Positions 1 to 5,358 of a DNA stretch of 7,897 nt are shown here, in pieces. The position numbers and the translations under genes are program-made. Below the pieces are notes generated by a model. It saw only the letters and a list, made by a program, of their open reading frames with translations. It was not told where the DNA came from and did not search any database. The stretch is taken from positions 1-7,897 of the forward strand of contig JASLBT010000139.1 of NCBI GenBank assembly GCA_030146445.1. The letters run 5' to 3'. This DNA comes from Segetibacter sp. (GTDB lineage: Bacteria; Bacteroidota; Bacteroidia; Chitinophagales; Chitinophagaceae). Within the stretch, counting starts at the first letter, position 1, and every line of letters begins with the position of its first letter.

Positions 1-159
1 AAACTGTATTCGCTCATGAATGATCCGCAATACCGTTTGAGTATTGCCTGGCAAAACGTGGCTTATAACCAGCCGCCTCATACAAGTTTTCACATGGGTG
101 AGGGCATGAAACAACCCCCTAAGCCAAACACTAAACTTGCAGGGCAAAAGCGTAAGTAA
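1..159 (+). CDS. Rhamnogalacturonan lyase, family PL11 (C-terminal fragment)
   Basis: Only the last 52 codons are present, in frame 1, ending at TAA 157-159; the gene begins upstream of the window. The fragment contains DPQYRLSIAWQNVAYNQPPH and a following HMGEGM, which is the conserved C-terminal end of the PL11 beta-propeller lyases. It aligns without gaps to the end of the complete PL11 protein downstream, with 22 of 34 positions identical (my count). PL11 enzymes cleave the alpha-1,4 bond between rhamnose and galacturonate in rhamnogalacturonan-I by beta-elimination. After the domain end there is an extra basic tail rich in K, P and Q (about 15 residues) that the downstream paralogue lacks; it does not resemble a type IX secretion sorting domain. 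Catalytic regions lie outside the window, so activity cannot be judged. The family call is firm because of the paralogue inside the window. Confidence 0.9.
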   Translation, partial: KLYSLMNDPQYRLSIAWQNVAYNQPPHTSFHMGEGMKQPPKPNTKLAGQKRK

Positions 160-176
160 GGTTGTGATGCCCCTAA

Positions 177-222
177 GCCCCCCAATTATTTGGCGGGCGT
201 GCCCCCAATTATTTGGCGGGCG
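177..222 (+). repeat. Tandem direct repeat, hairpin-forming (2 copies, 23-bp period)
   Basis: The string CCCCCAATTATTTGGCGGGCG occurs at 179-199 and again at 202-222. Each copy folds on itself: in copy 2, GCCCCCAA (201-208) pairs with TTTGGCGGGC (213-221 region) around a TTAT loop, with one bulged C at 217. Copy 1 forms the same stem between 179-185 and 190-197. The first copy starts 18 bases after the stop codon of the upstream lyase, so the pair could slow or end transcription or protect the mRNA 3' end, but there is no T-run and I would not call it an intrinsic terminator. It resembles REP-type intergenic repeats in form. Confidence 0.75.
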
Positions 223-253
223 CCACCCCAAGCTGCGCAAGGGGTCGGGCTTT

Positions 254-341
254 TCCCGTCCGACTGGTCATCCGGGCGGGCGCTATTACTCCGCCACTGG
301 CTATGCTGCAATGCCCGTCCGACCCGGCCATCCGGGCGGGC
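254..341 (+). repeat. Pair of REP-like hairpin repeats
   Basis: Two near-identical units lie at 255-281 and 314-341, both beginning CCCGTCCGAC and ending CATCCGGGCGGGC, 59-60 bp apart. Each is a hairpin. In the second, GCCCGTCCG (313-321) pairs over 9 positions, one of them a T-G wobble, with CGGGCGGGC (333-341) around an 11-base loop. In the first, CCCGTCCG (255-262) pairs with CGGGCGGG (273-280) around a 10-base loop. The loop bases differ (ACTGGTCATC against ACCCGGCCATC) while the stems are conserved, as expected for structure-maintained repeats. Together with the 177-222 repeats this forms a composite element of about 170 bp. Copy number elsewhere in the genome is unknown. Confidence 0.7.
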
Positions 342-597
342 CTTCAGCGGGGTAGTCGCTCCAATCCCTGGCGCTTGATCCCCGTAAGCGATAGGCTTGT
401 AGTTTCACCTAATGCGTGAATAAGGATAACTGAAGGTAGGTGTACACGGGTCGGGTTGCCGGCGCTAACCGGGGCGTGGTCTGGTACCTAAAGCCGGTTC
501 TATAAAAACCTATCAAACTAAACCCTGTCAATTCGGGATGTGTAAATTGATGCCTCGTTAGAAAAGGCCTTGTTCCACTCATATCAAACCTTATTAG

Positions 598-2478
598 ATG
601 TTTACCTATAATCGTGCGATCACTTGTTTGCTTTTGCTAATGCCGGTTTTTGTCTACTGCCAGCGTAACATGGAAAAGCTTGACAGGGGAATTGTCGCGA
701 TTAACAAAGGGGATGGTAAGGTATATATTGGCTGGCGTTTGCTTGCTTCCGACAACGTCAATACAGCGTTTAATGTATATCGAACGTCAGCCGGCAAAGC
801 TGCCGTAAAGCTCAACAGCAAACCCATTACCACAAACACAAACTTTATCGATTCTTCTGCCGACCTAACTGTTGATAACGATTATTCGATCAGCAGTTCG
901 TTGCAAAAGACCGCCATAGCCGACAAGGCATTCAGGCTCGTCGCCAACAGCCCCGCGAAACAATATCTATCCGTCCCGTTGAAAATTCCACCAGGGGGTG
1001 AGATTATGGGTAGCTCTTACACTTACAGCGCCAACGACGCCAGCGTCGCCGACCTTGATGGAGACGGAACTATGGAGATCGTTATAAAGTGGAACCCTTC
1101 GAATGCCAGGAACCCGCCACAGACCGGATTTACAGGCAACCAACTTATTGATGCCTACAAAATGGATGGCACATTTTTATGGCGGATCGACCTCGGAAAA
1201 AATATCCGGTCGGGTGCGGCATATACACAATTTATGGTGTACGATTTCGACGGCGATGGAAAAGCTGAAATGATGTGTAAGACGGCCGATGGTACAACCG
1301 ATGGCACGGGTGCAATTATAGGTGATGCCCAAAAAGACTGGCGGACATATGGCGACCCTAAAGGACCGATGTATGGTAAAATTGTAAGTGGTCCGGAATA
1401 CATTTCCGTATTCGAAGGGCTCACGGGCAAAGCGCTTGCCACCGCACCTTATGTTCCCGACCGCTTTCCCCTTGATGGTTGGGGTGGGATCGGTGGTAAT
1501 GGGGGAAACGATAATACAGGTGGTCGCCCCGATCGGTTTACTGCCTGCGTGGCATACCTCGACGGCAAGCTGCCAAGCGCAGTATTTGTGCGTGGCTGGT
1601 ATGGCCGGTGCGCGCTTACGGCTTACGACTGGCGCAATGGCAAGCTGAACAGGCGGTGGATATTCGATTCCAAAAATGCAGCTAACCCATATTCGGGCAT
1701 GGCCAACCATAACCTCGCGGTTGCCGATGTAGACGGAGATGGAAAGGATGAAATTTGCGTAGGTGCAATGACAGTGGATCATAACGGCAAAGGGTTGTAT
1801 ACCACCGGGCTACGCCATGGCGATGCTATTCACCTGGGAGATCTTGATCCGTCACATCCCGGCCTCGAAGTATTTGGCATTCATGAAACCGAAGAAAAAA
1901 CCCTTTCTCTTAATACACCGGGTGTCGCAATGTTCGATGCAAAAACCGGAACGATTTTGTGGAGCCTTGCACCAGGTGTTGACGTTGGAAGGGGTGTAGC
2001 GGCAGACATTGACCCTCGCTATCCTGGTGCTGAAAATTGGGGCGGACCGGGCGGGCTGCGTGATGTGCATGGTAAGACGATCAGCGAACAATTACCTTCA
2101 TCTACCAATTTTGTGTTGTGGTGGGATGACGACCTCACCCGCGAACTGCTCGACAAAAACAGGATTGACAAATGGGATTGGAAAAACAATACGACCATTA
2201 ACCTGCTTACTGCCACCGGCTGCACTAGTAACAACGGCACCAAGGCTACCCCATGTCTCTCGGCTGACCTTTTTGGCGACTGGCGCGAGGAGGTGATATG
2301 GCGTACTACAGACAATACCGCGCTGCACATTTACACAACCGTCATCCCATCTACGCGAAGATTTACTTCACTATTGCAGGATCCACAATATCGCCTTGCA
2401 ATTGCCTGCCAAAACACGTCGTACAACCAGCCGCCGCATCCCGGTTTTTACCTCGGAGCGGATATGAAGAAATGGTAA
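598..2478 (+). CDS. Rhamnogalacturonan lyase, family PL11, secreted
   Basis: This 626-residue protein has the usual length of PL11 lyases, which cleave the rhamnose-galacturonate backbone of rhamnogalacturonan-I by beta-elimination and leave an unsaturated galacturonate end. Residues 1-22 form a signal peptide (hydrophobic run ending VFVYC before QRN). The Cys at 22 has Tyr at -1, so a lipoprotein is unlikely. Residues 24-100 form the N-terminal beta-sandwich (RGIVAINKGDGKVYIGWRLL). The rest is the calcium-rich propeller, with DxDGDG loops at 152-157 (DLDGDG), 216-221 (DFDGDG) and 377-382 (DVDGDG). Other family signatures are WGGIGGNGGND near 295-305, DRFTACVAYLDG near 312-323, SADLFGDWREEVIWR at 555-569 and the terminal DPQYRLAIACQN. 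The protein has Cys in ACQN where the upstream paralogue has Trp (AWQN). The ATG at 598 is chosen because it starts the signal peptide; no Shine-Dalgarno is visible. It probably belongs to a pectin-degradation locus with the acetylesterases downstream. An exo or endo mode cannot be decided from sequence. Confidence 0.93.
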   Translation: MFTYNRAITCLLLLMPVFVYCQRNMEKLDRGIVAINKGDGKVYIGWRLLASDNVNTAFNVYRTSAGKAAVKLNSKPITTNTNFIDSSADLTVDNDYSISSSLQKTAIADKAFRLVANSPAKQYLSVPLKIPPGGEIMGSSYTYSANDASVADLDGDGTMEIVIKWNPSNARNPPQTGFTGNQLIDAYKMDGTFLWRIDLGKNIRSGAAYTQFMVYDFDGDGKAEMMCKTADGTTDGTGAIIGDAQKDWRTYGDPKGPMYGKIVSGPEYISVFEGLTGKALATAPYVPDRFPLDGWGGIGGNGGNDNTGGRPDRFTACVAYLDGKLPSAVFVRGWYGRCALTAYDWRNGKLNRRWIFDSKNAANPYSGMANHNLAVADVDGDGKDEICVGAMTVDHNGKGLYTTGLRHGDAIHLGDLDPSHPGLEVFGIHETEEKTLSLNTPGVAMFDAKTGTILWSLAPGVDVGRGVAADIDPRYPGAENWGGPGGLRDVHGKTISEQLPSSTNFVLWWDDDLTRELLDKNRIDKWDWKNNTTINLLTATGCTSNNGTKATPCLSADLFGDWREEVIWRTTDNTALHIYTTVIPSTRRFTSLLQDPQYRLAIACQNTSYNQPPHPGFYLGADMKKW

Positions 2479-2531
2479 AATGTTGCCGCCGGAGAAACGG
2501 ACTTCAACAAAAGAAAAAAGCGTAAAAAACA

Positions 2532-2560
2532 TTGAAGTAAAAAACCTGATAGCATTTTTG
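2532..2560 (+). promoter_or_regulatory. Weak Bacteroidota-type promoter candidate
   Basis: CATTTTTG at 2553-2560 matches 7 of 8 positions of the Bacteroidota -7 consensus TAnnTTTG. A TTG at 2532-2534 lies about 18 bases upstream, near the expected -33 position. If real, transcription would start near 2567 and the nested inverted repeat at 2587-2696 would lie in a long 5' leader of the acetylesterase mRNA. The match is common by chance in A/T-rich DNA, so this is only a candidate. Confidence 0.25.
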
Positions 2561-2586
2561 TATACACGTTCATTGCATTAAAGGGA

Positions 2587-2696
2587 GAATGCTCACCCAA
2601 CGATAAACCTCAAAACTGCACCTGCGCAATTAACCCACCATTACAGCATTCCGCAAGGTATTTACGTTGCGCAGTAAATTCGCTCGTGGGTGATTC
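2587..2696 (+). repeat. Nested inverted repeats (possible structured leader)
   Basis: The outer arms are TCACCCAACGA (2593-2603) and TCGTGGGTGA (2684-2693), which pair over 10 positions with one bulged A. GAA 2587-2589 and TTC 2694-2696 can add three more pairs across a small bulge. The inner arms are CTGCGCAA (2622-2629) and TTGCGCAG (2667-2674), an exact 8-bp match. The right inner arm also sits inside a separate small inverted repeat, ATTTAC 2660-2665 and GTAAAT 2674-2679. Two nested long-range stems in the same order suggest a folded RNA leader or a pair of protein-binding sites. I do not recognise a known riboswitch. Confidence 0.45.
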
Positions 2697-2743
2697 AAAT
2701 ACTTTCGCCGATAATATGTGTAGCATGCATGAATAGGTACGTT

Positions 2744-2760
2744 GTTTGCGAATTGCAAAC
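2744..2760. promoter_or_regulatory. 17-bp palindrome, possible operator
   Basis: GTTTGC (2744-2749) and GCAAAC (2755-2760) are perfect inverted arms around GAATT. The site lies about 80 bp before the acetylesterase start codon. A near-symmetric sequence of this length is typical of dimeric regulators such as the LacI or GntR families, but no regulator gene is in the window and a chance occurrence is possible. Confidence 0.3.
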
Positions 2761-2838
2761 GCCCGAACCCTGCTAGTAGGATGCGTCGGCATTACCCGCG
2801 TATTCTTCGTAATGGTGTGAGGCAAAATAAAACACGTC

Positions 2839-3606
2839 ATGAATATGCTTAGAAAGACTTTTATACTGGGTGCTGTGTTGGTGCTGTTGGCTGCATTTGC
2901 CGACAAACAGAAACCGGTCTTGTACATCATCGGTGACTCGACCGTTAGAAATACAAACCGTGAACAGTGGGGATGGGGCACGATGATTCCGAATTATTTC
3001 GATACCAACCGCATCTCAATCGCAAACCATGCAATGGCGGGGAGAAGTTCCCGAACGTTCATGAAGGAGGGGCGATGGGCAAAAGTTGACTCTCTATTAA
3101 AGCCGGGTGATTTCGTAATGATGCAGTTTGGCCATAATGATGGCAGCTATCCCGACACTTCTGCGAAAAACAGGGGTACGCTGAAAGGGACGGGAGATGA
3201 AACAATTGAACTTGTTTACAGGGATGGCCGTAAAGAAACCGTTCATACTTATGGCTGGTACATCCGGCAATTCGTACGCGATACGAAAGCAAAAAAAGCT
3301 ACCCCGATTGTACTTTCGATGATACCGCGAAATGAGTTTCGCCAGGGCAAAGTTATGCGCGCAACAAATGACTTCGGTAAATGGGCCAGGGAGGTGGCGG
3401 AACAGGAAGGCGTTCCATTTATCGACCTGAATGCTATCTCGGCCGATAAGTATGACCGGATGGGTCCCGATAGTGTGAAGGCGTTTTTTCCTGGCGACCA
3501 CACGCATACCAACGAGGCCGGGGCAGATGTAAATGCCGCATCCGTTGCAGAAGGCATAAAGATGCAACCAAGGCTTGCATTGAACAAATTCCTTTTGAAA
3601 CGCTAA
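2839..3606 (+). CDS. Rhamnogalacturonan acetylesterase, CE12-type SGNH hydrolase (first copy)
   Basis: This is a 255-residue secreted esterase of the GDSL/SGNH fold, CE12 type, expected to remove acetyl groups from galacturonate in the rhamnogalacturonan backbone so that lyases can act. A signal peptide covers about residues 1-21 (hydrophobic core ending LAAFA before DKQ). All four SGNH blocks are visible: nucleophile Ser34 in IGDSTV (block I), Gly68 in NHAMAGRS (block II), Asn100 in FGHND (block III), and Asp220/His223 in GDHTHTNEAGA (block V). The GHND and DxTHTNxxGA forms are those of the rhamnogalacturonan acetylesterase branch. Length is normal for a single-domain CE12 enzyme. The start at 2839 gives the best signal peptide; Met3 (2845) is an equally possible start. 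It lies 25 bp ahead of a paralogous esterase, so the two are almost certainly cotranscribed. Xylan or other pectin acetyl esters remain possible substrates, though the neighbouring lyases favour rhamnogalacturonan. Confidence 0.92.
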   Translation: MNMLRKTFILGAVLVLLAAFADKQKPVLYIIGDSTVRNTNREQWGWGTMIPNYFDTNRISIANHAMAGRSSRTFMKEGRWAKVDSLLKPGDFVMMQFGHNDGSYPDTSAKNRGTLKGTGDETIELVYRDGRKETVHTYGWYIRQFVRDTKAKKATPIVLSMIPRNEFRQGKVMRATNDFGKWAREVAEQEGVPFIDLNAISADKYDRMGPDSVKAFFPGDHTHTNEAGADVNAASVAEGIKMQPRLALNKFLLKR

Positions 3607-3631
3607 CTCATCACTTCAATAAATCTCTTGT

Positions 3632-4420
3632 ATGAAAGCGAAACGTATTTTACTGGGCTTTGGTATTTTCTGCCTGTCGGCTTCCTTCATATTGCTGCGG
3701 CAAGACAAAAAGCCGACCCTGTATGCCATTGGTGATTCAACCGTAAAAAACGGTCAGGGTAAAGGTGGTGGTGGTCTGTGGGGATGGGGTGACTTCATTG
3801 CAGCTTATTTTGATACTGCCAGCATCACCGTACGGAATCATGCACTTGGCGGTACCAGCAGCCGTACCTTTCAAACTATGGGCTTGTGGCAAAAAGTGCT
3901 CGACAAATTACAACCGGGTGATTATGTTATTATGCAGTTTGGGCACAACGACAGTTCCCCGCTCGATGATACCGCCCGTGCGAGGGGAACGATAAAGGGT
4001 GTTGGAAACGAAAGTAAAGAGATCTATAACCCTATAAGGAAAAAACAGGAAGTGGTATATTCTTATGGTTGGTACCTGAGAAAATTTGTAACCGACACAA
4101 AGGCTAAAGGTGCAATCCCAATCATCTGTTCTCCCATTCCCCGCAATAATTTTAAAGATCAAAAAGTCGGGCGTGCGGCAGATAGTTACGGCGGTTGGGC
4201 TGCTCAGGTAGCGCAACAAACCGGTGCTTACTTTATTGACCTTAACCAGCGAATTGCCGATAAATACGACTCGCTGGGTAGCGAAAAAGTGAAAGCCTAT
4301 TTCACAGAAAAGGATCATACACATACAAATGAAGCGGGTGCCAAATTAAATGCAGCGGCCGTGGTGGAAGGCATTAAAAAGCTACCTGCCCTACCGCTCA
4401 ACAAATTCATCGTTCGATGA
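3632..4420 (+). CDS. Rhamnogalacturonan acetylesterase, CE12-type SGNH hydrolase (second copy)
   Basis: This 262-residue paralogue of the preceding gene is roughly half identical to it by eye along its whole length. The catalytic set is complete: Ser36 in IGDSTV, Gly73/74 in NHALGGTS, Asn106 in FGHND, and Asp228/His231 in KDHTHTNEAGA. Compared with copy 1 it carries a small glycine-rich insertion (GKGGGG, about residues 43-48) straight after the nucleophile block, where the loop could border the active site; it also has a different segment near residues 128-142. The N-terminus is basic then hydrophobic (about residues 5-22) but ends in LLRQDKK without a small-residue cleavage site, so it may be a signal peptide with poor cleavage or a membrane anchor. 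The ATG at 3632 has no Shine-Dalgarno. The retained tandem pair suggests different acetyl positions or substrates, which is an inference. Confidence 0.91.
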   Translation: MKAKRILLGFGIFCLSASFILLRQDKKPTLYAIGDSTVKNGQGKGGGGLWGWGDFIAAYFDTASITVRNHALGGTSSRTFQTMGLWQKVLDKLQPGDYVIMQFGHNDSSPLDDTARARGTIKGVGNESKEIYNPIRKKQEVVYSYGWYLRKFVTDTKAKGAIPIICSPIPRNNFKDQKVGRAADSYGGWAAQVAQQTGAYFIDLNQRIADKYDSLGSEKVKAYFTEKDHTHTNEAGAKLNAAAVVEGIKKLPALPLNKFIVR

Positions 4421-4468
4421 CCGTGTTATCGTTTTTAATCAACTACATTCATCTCTTAAACCCAAAAA

Positions 4469-5005
4469 ATGAGCTTCCATCAAAACATCGTTACCCGTTT
4501 CTCCGCTAAAACCCTGGTGTTGTCTGCAATTGCATTCACTACAATGTCTGCCTTCCAGGCACCACTACCGGCGACTCCTGATTTCTCAGGTGAGTGGAAA
4601 TTAAATGAACAAAAAAGTGAGCTCGGACAATATGGCGCACGGATGGCTCCAAAGTCAATGAAAATAACCTTAGAAAACGAAGGCTTCAACTTCGAAAAAG
4701 CCGGGAGCAATCTGCAGGGAGAAGCCGTGACCATGAAAGATCGATTGACATTCGACGGGAAAGAAACCGAAAGCACAATTTTCGGGAACAATAAAAAGAA
4801 GTCTACAGCTAAATGGTCCGAAGACGGCAATGCGCTGAACGTAAATTCAGTTATTATGCTCGAAATGAACGGAGAGTCTACAGAAATTAAGCTTACCGAA
4901 ACTTACAAGCTTTCAAGCGACGGCCAGTTTTTGGAGTTGGATTCCAGATCTTCGTCGAGCTTCGGCGAAAATGAAATGAAGCTCGTTTACGAAAAGGCTA
5001 AGTAG
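4469..5005 (+). CDS. Small secreted lipocalin-like protein, function unknown
   Basis: This is a 178-residue protein with a likely signal peptide in residues 1-30 (hydrophobic core TLVLSAIAFTTMSAF). The mature part opens with DFSGEWKLNEQKS (residues 38-50), where the G-x-W pattern (Gly41, Trp43) is the usual entry into a lipocalin-like beta-barrel. It continues with alternating short beta-type segments: a strand with LTFDGKE near 93-99, then TAKWSEDGNALNV near 113-125, TETYKLSSDGQFLELDS near 143-159 and a final MKLVYEK near 170-176. Many secreted Bacteroidota proteins share this layout, but I know of no assigned function. It starts 48 bp after the second esterase, after an A-run that is typical of translation starts in this phylum, and is followed by candidate terminators, so it is probably the last gene of the esterase unit. 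It has no cysteine and no recognisable enzyme motif; a role in binding a ligand or a cell-envelope component is only a guess. Confidence 0.8.
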   Translation: MSFHQNIVTRFSAKTLVLSAIAFTTMSAFQAPLPATPDFSGEWKLNEQKSELGQYGARMAPKSMKITLENEGFNFEKAGSNLQGEAVTMKDRLTFDGKETESTIFGNNKKKSTAKWSEDGNALNVNSVIMLEMNGESTEIKLTETYKLSSDGQFLELDSRSSSSFGENEMKLVYEKAK

Positions 5006-5023
5006 TTTACGGCTGTTTTTGGT

Positions 5024-5051
5024 TCAGCATCGAGGTATGCTGAGCTCTTTT
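5024..5051 (+). terminator. Candidate intrinsic terminator after the lipocalin-like gene
   Basis: TCAGCAT (5024-5030) and ATGCTGA (5037-5043) form a perfect 7-bp stem around the loop CGAGGT, and a short T-run (5048-5051) follows four bases later. It begins 19 bases after the stop codon, the usual distance for a terminator. The T-run is short and offset, so efficiency may be low. Confidence 0.5.
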
Positions 5052-5163
5052 GGGGCAAGTGGTTGGGATCCCTTAACAATTTTTCAAAGTTGTCTTCCCG
5101 TCGAAGAATCTCACAGGCAGTAATTTTACCGCCTTTCATCTGAGCTTCTTAATAATCACATTA

Positions 5164-5200
5164 ATAAAGATGCCGGCAGTTTTGTCCGGCATCTTTATAT
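5164..5200. terminator. Strong hairpin terminator, possibly bidirectional
   Basis: ATAAAGATGCCGG (5164-5176) and CCGGCATCTTTAT (5186-5198) form a perfect 13-bp stem around the 9-base loop CAGTTTTGT. The stem has a G/C core and A/T ends, so the transcript has a U-rich 3' side on either strand, the form of a Rho-independent terminator. It separates the esterase/lipocalin unit from the glycosidase gene. It contains an in-frame ATG (5170) of the longer open frame of the downstream gene; burial of that ATG in a terminator stem argues against its use as a start. Confidence 0.75.
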
Positions 5201-5224
5201 TTACAACAACCCGTTCAATCAGGC

Positions 5225-5252
5225 TGGTTGATCGCATCGTCTTAATCAACCA
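5225..5252. promoter_or_regulatory. 8-bp inverted repeat with 12-base spacer
   Basis: TGGTTGAT (5225-5232) and ATCAACCA (5245-5252) are perfect inverted arms. A further ATCA at 5218-5221, just before the left arm, can compete for pairing. The repeat lies between the terminator and the start of the glycosidase gene, where a promoter operator or an mRNA leader hairpin would be expected. I see no consensus TAnnTTTG beside it, so its role is open. Confidence 0.4.
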
Positions 5253-5294
5253 AAGAAACCCGGCGATGAACACAATACTGAAAACTTTACGCCC

Positions 5295-5337
5295 GATACC
5301 TAATACCTTAATACCAAATACCTCAATACCCAGTACC
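5295..5337 (+). repeat. Short tandem repeat, AATACC core every 7-8 bp
   Basis: The core AATACC or a one-base variant begins at 5295 (GATACC), 5302, 5310, 5317, 5325 and 5332 (AGTACC), so the step alternates 7, 8, 7, 8, 7 bases. The two central full units are 15 bp, AATACCTTAATACCA and AATACCTCAATACCC. The array ends about 20 bp before the proposed ATG at 5359, inside the likely 5' untranslated region. Confidence 0.75.
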
Positions 5338-5358
5338 CAAATTCAACAATGCTCCATA

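Larger units (their letters stand above)
160..597. other. Gene-free gap with repeated hairpins in its first half
   Basis: This 438-bp stretch separates the two PL11 genes. The first 220 bases are markedly G/C-rich and made of repeated hairpin units (annotated separately). The part from about 350 to 480 holds further small inverted repeats, such as CGCTT 372-376 with AAGCG 386-390, and GGTT/AACC around 454-470. The last 100 bases are A/T-richer and lead into the next start codon. Short open frames cross the G/C-rich part on the plus strand, but they overlap one another, encode low-complexity Pro/Gly/Arg peptides and have no gene-like features. I saw no good match to the Bacteroidota -7 element TAnnTTTG ahead of the 598 start, so the second lyase may be read through from upstream or use a diverged promoter. 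Confidence 0.7.
2479..2838. other. Gene-free gap with inverted repeats before the acetylesterases
   Basis: This 360-bp gap lies between the second lyase and the first acetylesterase. I found no credible gene: a minus-strand open frame crossing 2610-2981 runs deep into the acetylesterase gene and its product resembles nothing I recognise. No clear intrinsic terminator follows the lyase stop codon at 2478. The gap holds a weak promoter candidate (2532-2560), a nested inverted repeat (2587-2696) and a 17-bp palindrome (2744-2760), each listed separately. Its size and these elements suggest that the esterase genes have their own control rather than simple read-through. Confidence 0.6.

Noticed and set aside
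177..341. CRISPR array
   Set aside because: There are only two copies of each of two different repeats, spacing differs, the units themselves are hairpins and no cas genes are visible.
137..419. Three overlapping plus-strand short open frames in the G/C-rich gap
   Set aside because: They lie in the hairpin repeats, overlap in different frames and encode Pro/Gly/Arg-rich low-complexity peptides; the repeats explain them.
1177..1782. 201-residue minus-strand open frame inside the PL11 gene
   Set aside because: It is fully antisense to a clear PL11 coding region with strong motifs and has no recognisable protein features.
598..2478. Glycine-rich segment around residues 295-308 of the lyase taken as a repeat insertion
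   Set aside because: The WGGIGGNGGND-type segment is a normal part of this kind of PL11 protein as I remember the family, so it is not an insertion.
2610..2981. 123-residue minus-strand open frame across the gap and the start of the first esterase
   Set aside because: It covers the esterase signal peptide and GDST block in antisense and has no recognisable motif; it is more likely a chance frame.
5170..5358. N-terminal extension of the glycosidase
   Set aside because: The ATG is in a terminator stem, the codons run through repeats, and a proper signal peptide begins at 5359.
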